The position numbers and the translations under genes are program-made. The notes under the pieces are model-generated. The model ran no database searches. It worked only from the letters and a program-made list of their open reading frames with translations, and was not told where the DNA came from. This document shows positions 11,809-17,352 of a stretch of DNA of 17,352 nt, in pieces (within the stretch, counting starts at the first letter, position 1; the number at the start of each line of letters is the position of its first letter). The stretch is from Desulfobacterales bacterium (GTDB lineage: Bacteria; Desulfobacterota; Desulfobacteria; Desulfobacterales; UBA11574), in contig JAQYVG010000037.1 in the NCBI GenBank assembly GCA_030145595.1, positions 1-17,352 on the forward strand, read 5' to 3'.

Positions 11809-12617
11809 ATTATTGCCGGTATGTTCCTGAGTAATTTTTCGGCAAATCCGTGTATGCGGCTGTAGTTTTTCAGATGTGCTATCCGTTTGAGGTTCTCCGG
11901 GTGGGTGGAGAAGTAATGCCCCCAAAGGCCGGTATTTGCTTCTTTGCTTAATTTTATAAAAAAGTCGGCGCTGCCGCCCACATGTCCATAGGTGCCGTGC
12001 AATGCATTGAGGGCAAACTCATCCGCCAGTGTTTCCTGGTTGCGGGAAAACGCCATTTCAGTAACATTAAGAGACTGGGCCAGTAAGTTGCCGGCACTGC
12101 TGTCGGGCCCTAACAGCATGGCTGAAATCATTATAAAAACCAAAGCACGGCCGACCCCTTTTAGATGATCCCTGTTCACATAATGTCCCATTTCGTGCGC
12201 CAGAATAAAGGCCAATTCATTTTCAGACTCTATTTTTTCTAAAAGTCCTGAAAAAACAACTATATTTCCTCCAGGCAAAGCAACCGCATTGATCCGGGGA
12301 CTCTCCTGCAGATAGACGGTAAATGTGTACGGAAGCTTGGCGTAGCGCTTCTGGATTACATCTAAGAGCTTTTGTGCTGTTTGGGCTTTTTCAGACGATC
12401 TATCCACCGAGGCCATTGAGTTGATAAAGGGACCTGCCAGCTTGCGTTCAAAGGTCATGGGGATGCGTGGCACGATAATGTTTAGGGCCAGGCCCAACAA
12501 TAAATAGATACCCACAATAATAGCAATTACCCCTGACAAAAGTACGAAAAATTCCCTCAGCGGCGATGTCGGCGTCACATTTACGTTGGTTTCAGGCATT
12601 CTGGCCGTATATTTCAT
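11787..12617 (-). CDS. M48-family membrane zinc metalloprotease
   Basis: 276 residues. A membrane helix at about 22-47 (FFVLLSGVIAIIVGIYLLLG onward) is followed by the peptidase domain: AVALPGGNIVVFSGLLEKI, the zinc-binding AHEMGHYVNRDH (His141, Glu142, His145), a second hydrophobic segment (159-170), then NQETLADEFAL with Glu195 as third zinc ligand. This is the HtpX/Ste24/BepA-like M48 layout, with the active site probably in the periplasm or at the membrane. Such proteases degrade damaged membrane proteins or outer-membrane assembly factors. It is the last gene of a three-gene operon; its ATG is one base after the stop of the YbjQ-like gene, with AAAGGA inside that gene. Whether it cuts a YbjQ partner is unknown. 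Confidence 0.9.
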   Translation of the reverse strand: MKYTARMPETNVNVTPTSPLREFFVLLSGVIAIIVGIYLLLGLALNIIVPRIPMTFERKLAGPFINSMASVDRSSEKAQTAQKLLDVIQKRYAKLPYTFTVYLQESPRINAVALPGGNIVVFSGLLEKIESENELAFILAHEMGHYVNRDHLKGVGRALVFIMISAMLLGPDSSAGNLLAQSLNVTEMAFSRNQETLADEFALNALHGTYGHVGGSADFFIKLSKEANTGLWGHYFSTHPENLKRIAHLKNYSRIHGFAEKLLRNIPAIINKKRPA

Positions 12618-12618
12618 G

Positions 12619-13068
12619 CTATCCTTTTAAATAAATTGCGGTTCCATAGGCAAACGCTTCCAGGCACGCCACGCTTTTTTTGTGTGATTTTCTTCCGATG
12701 GTTGAAGTTTCTATACGAACATTTATGATCATGGTTGCATCGGGAGCCATTGTTTTCATACGCAGAAGCGCCTCCCGCCGGGCCCGATCAATCAGGCTTT
12801 CGTATGATTTAACGGAACCACCAAAAATATTTCGCAGACCGGCAAGTATGCGTTTAAAGTAGTCAACGGAGATTACGGCACCCCCGTAAACAATTTCAGC
12901 ATTTTTTACCTTAGCATCATCGATGTCGACATTTTTTATAGTTATTGCCGGCAGGTCAAGGAATTCTCTTTCCCTTTTTTCTATGGAGCGGTAATGCCGT
13001 TTTTCAGCCCAGGTCCCGGCAATATAACCAATGGCAATTAAAGTGATAATTATAGTAAGATCATTCAT
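12619..13068 (-). CDS. Membrane-anchored YbjQ/UPF0145-like protein
   Basis: 149 residues. A single N-terminal membrane helix (LTIIITLIAIGYIAGTWA, 4-21) is followed by a basic linker and then a YbjQ-type domain: EIVYGGAVISVDYFKRILAG, LRNIFGGSVKSYESLIDRAR, then PDATMIINVRIETSTIG and AFAYGTAIYL. YbjQ proteins form pentameric beta-rich assemblies; a heavy-metal-binding role has been proposed from the family name and is not proven. The site AAAGGAG precedes the ATG, and 12 bases separate the gene from the upstream YbjQ gene. Here the family's usual short soluble form has gained a membrane anchor. Confidence 0.83.
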   Translation of the reverse strand: MNDLTIIITLIAIGYIAGTWAEKRHYRSIEKREREFLDLPAITIKNVDIDDAKVKNAEIVYGGAVISVDYFKRILAGLRNIFGGSVKSYESLIDRARREALLRMKTMAPDATMIINVRIETSTIGRKSHKKSVACLEAFAYGTAIYLKG

Positions 13069-13080
13069 GGCGCTCTCCTT

Positions 13081-13842
13081 TTACTCAACTCGCACGGCAG
13101 TCCCGTAAGCGTACAACTCGGCGGCACCCTGGGCCACGGACGATGTTGAAAAGCGAATATTGACGATGGCGTTTGCCCCTAATTGCCGCGCCTGATCTAT
13201 CATGCGGTCAACAGCCTGCCGGCGTGAGTCGGTTAAAAGTTCGGTATATCCTTTCAGTTCACCGCCAACGATGTTTTTTAAACTGGCCATAAAATCCCGG
13301 CCGATATGTTTGGCTCTGATGGTGCTGCCCGATACTAAACCGAAATGCTCTACGATTTTTTTGCCCGGGATCGATTCGATATTTGTAAGGATCAAGGCCC
13401 CGTCGGCAGTCCTTGTCTTTTTTTTCTGATCAGACGCCTCCGGGGAGCTGTCCATGATAATGGTCTTGTCTGTTTGTGCAAAGCTGGTGCCGCATTTAAT
13501 ACATTCGGCTGATTCCTCCTGTTCATACCCACAACTGGGACATGTCGTGGTATCCGATGCGCGCGACATGGACTCTGCGGCTGCATCCGCCGCTTCCGGC
13601 CGCGCGGTGCTTGCAACGGCTTCAAGAGTCAGTATTGCTCCGGCCTTTTCAAATGCTTTTTTAAATTTCAAGGCGGTTGCATTATCCACGTCCTTTTTGA
13701 TCGTAACAGGTTCTTTGGTAAAAAACCGTACAATTTGGGTTTCATCGATTTTTAGCAAGGCGGCTATATTTTTTTTAACCTTTTCGATGTTTTCCCCTTC
13801 CATAATACTTCCATCAAAGACAAGATTATAACGTTTGGACAT
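13081..13842 (-). CDS. Zinc-ribbon plus YbjQ-domain protein
   Basis: 253 residues from ATG 13842, chosen because the perfect site AAGGAGGTG (13849-13857) lies six bases upstream; a longer frame to 13869 would bury that site. The domains are, in order: an N-terminal basic/acidic alpha-beta part (YNLVFDGSIMEGENIEKVKK, then ALLKIDETQIVRFFTKEP, ATALKFKKAFEKAGAILTLE), a disordered linker, a four-cysteine zinc ribbon (CPSCGYEQ...CIKCGTSF), and a C-terminal YbjQ domain (LTNIESIPGKKIVEHFGLVS, GSTIRAKHIGRDFMASLKNI, then GANAIVNIRFSTSS and YAYGTAVRV). The N-terminal part resembles a small domain often fused to zinc ribbons in Desulfobacterota (from memory). It opens the YbjQ-YbjQ-M48 operon. Confidence 0.83.
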   Translation of the reverse strand: MSKRYNLVFDGSIMEGENIEKVKKNIAALLKIDETQIVRFFTKEPVTIKKDVDNATALKFKKAFEKAGAILTLEAVASTARPEAADAAAESMSRASDTTTCPSCGYEQEESAECIKCGTSFAQTDKTIIMDSSPEASDQKKKTRTADGALILTNIESIPGKKIVEHFGLVSGSTIRAKHIGRDFMASLKNIVGGELKGYTELLTDSRRQAVDRMIDQARQLGANAIVNIRFSTSSVAQGAAELYAYGTAVRVE

Positions 13843-13900
13843 GATAGACACCTCCTTAGCGAGAGTCATGGAATAATGACAAGTGACAAATGATTGATGC

Positions 13901-14977
13901 TCAGGTTATCCCCAAAGGCCTTAAAAGACGCATTGCTATCTCATTTTCAATCCATTGCTTATCATTTTTTTGCATACCTTTTTGAAAGATATCGCTAATC
14001 GCCTCAGCATGATATCTGGCGGTATTGAAACCTTTGGTTGTGGCTTTAATGACCGGGTCCCAGTTGCTCGTATGCGTAAATTCTTGAAAGGCATCGATAA
14101 TTTCGGGAAACAGTTCTTTTGTTAAGCCTTCGAGAAAAGCAACATAAAATGCCAGGGAAGCGGTCTTGCGTTTTCTGATGATATAATGAAGTGTTCCGTG
14201 TTCGCCGGTATCTGCAAGCAGGTCTTTGACGGTTCGGGCCAGGAGTTCCATGGGAGTGTGAGGGAAGGCGGCAACAATTTCTCGCCAAATGCGGCGGTCA
14301 AAAACAGTATCCTGCAGTTCGCCCAGTTCATGATAAATGTATGTTCCGGTTTCAGCCGCAACGATTGCAGCAAGGCTGCGGTGTAATTCCTTCGGGCTGT
14401 GTTCTTGCAGTCCGCAGTTTTCCAGGGCGAACTTTAAAGCGAATCGTCCTGATTTTTTTATGTAGAATATCCGGTCCCACAAGTAAAGCCTGGCCGATTC
14501 CTGCCGAACCAGGATACAATCATCCTGCAGAAGTGCCGGTAAAGTCAACAGGTCCCGGGCGAGTTCGCGGCCGAGAGTATAGACCGGGTATCCATTGATT
14601 TTTTCTTTGTTCTCAACAACGGCAAGAAAGAAGGTGGGCTTAAGCCTTTGGGCATATCCGGCACCATAGAAGAAACCGTGGGGTTCCAGCACGGCATTAA
14701 TACCAATAGTATCGAACGGATCGTATTTGCTGCCCATGATTGTTATGGCATTGAAACCCTTTTCGGCCAGTTCTTCCCACTTTTGCTCTTTAGCCCCAAT
14801 CCATTCAAGAACCTCGGCAGAATCCTTTTCAATCCACGGATCAAGCCCGTTTTCCCACTTGTACAGATCCCTGAGGCGCAGGGCTAAGCCGCAGATGGAA
14901 TATAAGCCGGCATGCTGCGAATCGGCAATGTTGCAGTTTAAAAGAACCTGATCTGTTATAGTTTCAATTGCGATCAT
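13901..14977 (-). CDS. Uncharacterised 358-aa protein (possibly Sfum_1244-type)
   Basis: ATG 14977 is preserved by GAGGTGG (14984-14990) six bases upstream; a longer GTG start at 14992 would run over that site. The protein is soluble and mostly helical with no signal peptide: QVLLNCNIADSQHAGLYSIC, GLALRLRDLYKWENGLDPWI, then KGFNAITIMGSKYDPFDTIG and a middle GFFYGAGYAQRLKPTFFLAV. Near 160 lie LTLPALLQDDCILVRQESAR and YLWDRIFYIKK. The C-terminal third has YIYHELGEL. From memory this resembles the Desulfobacterota-restricted Sfum_1244 family, of unknown role; I am not sure of that name. No catalytic motif is visible. It is a single gene, 59 bases upstream of the YbjQ operon start. Confidence 0.75.
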   Translation of the reverse strand: MIAIETITDQVLLNCNIADSQHAGLYSICGLALRLRDLYKWENGLDPWIEKDSAEVLEWIGAKEQKWEELAEKGFNAITIMGSKYDPFDTIGINAVLEPHGFFYGAGYAQRLKPTFFLAVVENKEKINGYPVYTLGRELARDLLTLPALLQDDCILVRQESARLYLWDRIFYIKKSGRFALKFALENCGLQEHSPKELHRSLAAIVAAETGTYIYHELGELQDTVFDRRIWREIVAAFPHTPMELLARTVKDLLADTGEHGTLHYIIRKRKTASLAFYVAFLEGLTKELFPEIIDAFQEFTHTSNWDPVIKATTKGFNTARYHAEAISDIFQKGMQKNDKQWIENEIAMRLLRPLGIT

Positions 14978-15072
14978 GATGCGCCACCTCAATATATTTA
15001 ATATTATTACTCTCTTTGAAAATTACAAGAAATAAATTGTTCTAAATCTCAATACGTTAAGATGTTTAGGGC

Positions 15073-15116
15073 TTGACCTGCAACTGGAGGGTTCAATAAT
15101 CTGTTGACCTGGCACT
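15073..15116 (+). repeat. Two near-identical 13-base direct repeats upstream of the aminopeptidase
   Basis: TTGACCTGCAACT (15073-15085) and TTGACCTGGCACT (15104-15116) are 31 bases apart, about three helical turns. Each starts with a good -35-like TTGACC, so they may be alternative promoters or an operator pair. No clear -10 stands out. Confidence 0.35.
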
Positions 15117-15139
15117 AAAATCTGATTATTTTCTGTAAT

Positions 15140-16027
15140 ATGAAAAACAGAACTTTCAAAGTGGGGCGCAATGCTCCCTGCCCTTGCGACAGCGGGCGCA
15201 AATATAAGAAATGCTGCCTGGGCAAAATTGATCTGGAGCCTGCCGAACTGAAGAGATTGTATGCTAAAAAATACAAGATTCGACTAAAAGATCCGGCGGA
15301 TATCAAAGGCATTCGCAGTGCCGGGCAGCTGGTCCTGGAAACCATCGATATGGTAGAAGCCAAAATCCGGCCCGGGATGACCACGAATGAGATTAACACC
15401 CTGGTTCATAAATTTACCCTTAAAAACGGTGCCATCCCTGCTCCTTTGAATTATCGGGGTTTTCCAAAGAGTGTGTGTGTTTCCGTGAATGAGGTGATTT
15501 GTCACGGCATTCCCGGAGAGCGAATTTTAAAAGACGGAGATATTGTGAATGTAGACGTAACTCCGATCTTGAACGGTTATTACGCCGATGCCAACAAAAC
15601 ATTCTTTGTGGGAACGCCCGGATCTAAGGCCCAAAAGATCGTGGAGGTGGCCCGTGAGAGTCTCAAGCGCAGCATATCGGTGATAAAGCCCGGAAACACA
15701 ATTGGAGACATCGGGTGGTCTATTCAAGAGTATGCTGAAGGCCAGGGATGTTCGGTGGTCAGGGAGTTTGTGGGCCACGGAGTGGGGTTTGATTTTCATG
15801 AAGCGCCCCAGATTCCTCATTTCGGAAGCCGGGGCGAGGGCGTTACCCTGGTTCCGGGCATGGTTTTTACCATTGAACCGATGATCAATCTGGGAGCACG
15901 ACACCTCACTATTCTGGAAGATAAGTGGACGGCCGTCACCAAGGATGGATCGCTTTCGGCCCAGTTTGAGCAGACGATTCTGGTCACCGACCAGGGTTTT
16001 GAGAGTCTGACCCCCTATGACTTATAA
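15140..16027 (+). CDS. map: Type I methionine aminopeptidase with N-terminal SEC-C motif
   Basis: 295 residues. Residues 7-27 are a SEC-C zinc motif, VGRNAPCPCDSGRKYKKCC, with Cys14, Cys16, Cys25 and Cys26. The pita-bread peptidase follows with its metal ligands: His122 (CHGIPG), Asp139 (VNVDVT), Asp150 (YYADANKT), His213 (GHGVG), Glu246 (FTIEPM) and Glu277 (FEQTIL). It removes the initiator methionine from new proteins in the cytosol. The SEC-C motif, as in SecA, probably binds the ribosome (inference). The ATG lacks a ribosome binding site, so a short leader or leaderless message is possible. The HAD gene starts 18 bases after its stop. Confidence 0.92.
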   Translation: MKNRTFKVGRNAPCPCDSGRKYKKCCLGKIDLEPAELKRLYAKKYKIRLKDPADIKGIRSAGQLVLETIDMVEAKIRPGMTTNEINTLVHKFTLKNGAIPAPLNYRGFPKSVCVSVNEVICHGIPGERILKDGDIVNVDVTPILNGYYADANKTFFVGTPGSKAQKIVEVARESLKRSISVIKPGNTIGDIGWSIQEYAEGQGCSVVREFVGHGVGFDFHEAPQIPHFGSRGEGVTLVPGMVFTIEPMINLGARHLTILEDKWTAVTKDGSLSAQFEQTILVTDQGFESLTPYDL

Positions 16028-16045
16028 ATTAAAGTGTAACCTCAA

Positions 16046-16663
16046 TTGAGCGCTAAGTCGTTTTGCATCGATGCTGTCCTGTTTGATTTTGACGGCACCC
16101 TGACAAAACCCGGTGCCCTTGATTTTTCCCTGCTGAGGCAAACCATCGGATGTCCCCCTGGCACTCCTATTTTGGAATTCATAGAAAACCGGCCGACTGC
16201 CGGGCAGCGAGCCGAAGCTATGGCCCTAACGGAACGCCTTGAAAGTTTTGCTGCTGCAAACTCGGAGCCTAATGAAGGGGCTGAAGAATTGATTCAATAC
16301 CTGCATTCCAAGGGCATTGCTCTTGGAATTATCAGCCGCAACAGCCTTGGTTCCATCAAACGGACTCTGCAAAATTTTGCAACCGTCAGCATTTCCGACT
16401 TTGATCTGGTCATTACCCGGGATACACCCGTCAAACCCAAACCGCATCCTGACGGTGTTTTCATGGCCGCGCGAAGGTTGAAAGTTGATGTCAGCCGGCT
16501 TCTGCTGGTGGGAGATTTTGTCTTTGATATCCAGGCCGGTCAAGCTGCAGGCAGTATGACGGTCTTTCTCGATAACGGGCTAACCCCCGGACCCTGCAAA
16601 ATTACCAGTGACTTTAGAATCTCTTGCCTGCCGGAGCTTAAAAAAATTGTCCGATTGTTTTAG
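16046..16663 (+). CDS. HAD-family phosphatase (phosphoglycolate-phosphatase-like)
   Basis: 205 residues from TTG 16046; an in-frame stop nine bases upstream and no internal ATG near the motif leave TTG as the best start, although no clear ribosome binding site is seen. The HAD motifs are complete: LFDFDGTLT with Asp14 (nucleophile) and Asp16, IISRNS as motif II, PVKPKPHPDG with the motif III lysine, and GDFVFDI as motif IV. A helical cap lies between motif I and II (about 24-85), a small C1 cap as in phosphoglycolate and related phosphatases. It hydrolyses a small phosphate ester; the substrate is not known. It follows the aminopeptidase by 18 bases and is probably co-transcribed. Confidence 0.85.
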   Translation: MSAKSFCIDAVLFDFDGTLTKPGALDFSLLRQTIGCPPGTPILEFIENRPTAGQRAEAMALTERLESFAAANSEPNEGAEELIQYLHSKGIALGIISRNSLGSIKRTLQNFATVSISDFDLVITRDTPVKPKPHPDGVFMAARRLKVDVSRLLLVGDFVFDIQAGQAAGSMTVFLDNGLTPGPCKITSDFRISCLPELKKIVRLF

Positions 16664-16680
16664 ACACTGCGGAAATTGCG

Positions 16681-17133
16681 CTACAGTTGTGGCAATATAC
16701 GTTCAATATGATTGCGGATCATAGCGAATATCCGCTGGAAATCTTCGTACGAACCTCCCATGGGGTCCGCGATGGAGCTCTTCCGGGTTTCTTTTCCGGG
16801 CCAGGCGCCTAAAAGAAAAACCTTCTCACGGTACCAGGGAAAAAAAGTCTGCACGAATTTTTTGTGAACCGGTTCCATACAAAAAATCAAATCGGCCTCT
16901 TGCAACTCATCGCCAACCAGCGACCGCGACCGGTGAGATGCAATATCACAACCGTGCTCCTCACAGGCCGCCTGGGCGTATTCCTCGGGCGGAAAGCTAT
17001 CCAGTCCGTGAGTACCCATGGATGAGACATGCAGGTCTTGGCGTCCCATCTCCTGCCACTTGTGGCGCAGAAATCCTTCTGCCATGGGACTACGGCAGAT
17101 ATTACCCGTACATACAAAAATAACGTTTAGCAT
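16681..17133 (-). CDS. Low-molecular-weight protein-tyrosine phosphatase
   Basis: 150 residues. The P-loop is at 8-15, CTGNICRS (Cys8 nucleophile, Arg14 phosphate binding), near the very N-terminus as expected. The general acid is Asp123 (SIADPMGG), and MGTHGLD and HRSRSL fit the family core. Such enzymes dephosphorylate tyrosine kinases of capsule and exopolysaccharide export, or arsenate in ArsC-type members; the Asp-Pro loop and no extra cysteine pair favour a tyrosine phosphatase. No kinase or polysaccharide gene is next to it. The site AAAGGTG precedes the ATG. It converges on the HAD gene with a 17-base gap. Confidence 0.9.
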   Translation of the reverse strand: MLNVIFVCTGNICRSPMAEGFLRHKWQEMGRQDLHVSSMGTHGLDSFPPEEYAQAACEEHGCDIASHRSRSLVGDELQEADLIFCMEPVHKKFVQTFFPWYREKVFLLGAWPGKETRKSSIADPMGGSYEDFQRIFAMIRNHIERILPQL

Positions 17134-17145
17134 ATCGCACCTTTG

Positions 17146-17188
17146 ATGGATGGAAACTATTTAACCTTAATTGAGCGTAAACGCTCAA
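17146..17188. repeat. Repeat arm and small hairpin upstream of the phosphatase
   Basis: ATGGATGGAAACTA (17146-17159) is the exact inverse complement of 8971-8984, the edge of the foldback at 8971-9109. Next to it is a perfect hairpin TTGAGCG-TAAA-CGCTCAA (17171-17188). Confidence 0.5.
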
Positions 17189-17195
17189 CTGGGTG

Positions 17196-17347
17196 TCCGT
17201 TGTCCTCTGTCCGTCGTCCGTTGCAATAAGAAGCGAGATTATATTTCAACAATAGATGAAACACAAAAAGAGGCCCTAAGAACCTGTAAAACCACTGCAG
17301 ACGGACAACTGACAACAGACGCCTAATCGAGTTTTGGCTCGATTAGG
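17196..17347. repeat. Foldback element plus perfect hairpin at the window end
   Basis: TCCGTTGTCCTCTGTCCGTC (17196-17215) matches 16 of 20 positions of the complement of 17300-17319, giving arms around an 84-base centre without an ORF. It is followed by a perfect ten-base-pair hairpin, CCTAATCGAG-TTTTGG-CTCGATTAGG (17322-17347). No T-tract follows the latter within the window, so terminator use is unproven. Confidence 0.5.
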
Positions 17348-17352
17348 ATTTA

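Noticed and set aside
13454..13831. Plus-strand open frame opposite the zinc-ribbon/YbjQ gene
   Set aside because: It is the complement of a gene with clear domains and an excellent ribosome binding site; the frame shows no family features of its own.
15110..15126. Possible sigma54 promoter (TGGCAC) before the aminopeptidase
   Set aside because: The -24 element TGGCAC is present, but the -12 position reads TCTGA rather than TTGCA, so the essential GC is missing.
17196..17320. CRISPR-like array suggested by repeated GTCCGT words
   Set aside because: Units are short, irregular and without constant-length spacers; inverted arms fit a foldback repeat better.

Overview
The window looks like chromosomal DNA of a motile Gram-negative bacterium, most likely a Desulfobacterota (deltaproteobacterial) lineage. 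This is inferred from the mixture of gene families, the near-consensus E. coli-like promoters, a GEMM-I (c-di-GMP) riboswitch, a FliA-type sigma factor and many short foldback repeats between genes. No marker gene proves the taxon. The content is mostly housekeeping and accessory genes. There is no prophage, CRISPR array or intact transposase.

Layout. 1-1035: the end of lemA, a small secreted lytic transglycosylase and a DUF350 membrane protein, in tight order. 1385-2322: an orphan polar-amino-acid ABC substrate-binding protein and tRNA-His. 2345-2816 (minus): two overlapping small genes, one of them DUF6794-like. 3011-3130: a promoter, short transcript and terminator that read as an unannotated small RNA. 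3377-3742: a small two-helix membrane protein. 3876-4583 (minus): a solitary FliA-type sigma factor. 4765-4920: the C-terminal scrap of an amino-acid ABC ATPase that ends where a dispersed repeat begins. 4922-5650: a GT2 glycosyltransferase, convergent with a stand-alone cyclic-nucleotide-binding-fold protein. 6407-7564: a membrane-anchored metallophosphoesterase. 7830-8969: an AcuC/histone-deacetylase-like enzyme bracketed by foldback repeats.

9311-10225 is the most interesting part. A FliA(sigma28)-like promoter is followed by a c-di-GMP-I riboswitch, then a strong intrinsic terminator, then two small proteins I cannot name. The 3' part of the aptamer can pair with the 5' arm of the terminator, which suggests an OFF switch: transcribed with the motility regulon and shut when c-di-GMP is high. 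It is followed by a convergent single-domain response regulator whose own promoter carries a nested AT-rich palindrome. 11143-11790 holds two more unknown small genes in an operon.

11787-13842 (minus) is a three-gene operon: zinc-ribbon/YbjQ protein, membrane-anchored YbjQ protein, M48 membrane metalloprotease. 13901-14977 (minus) is an uncharacterised 358-residue protein. 15140-16663 encodes a type I methionine aminopeptidase with an N-terminal SEC-C zinc motif and a HAD phosphatase, convergent with a low-molecular-weight tyrosine phosphatase (16681-17133). The window ends in foldback repeats.
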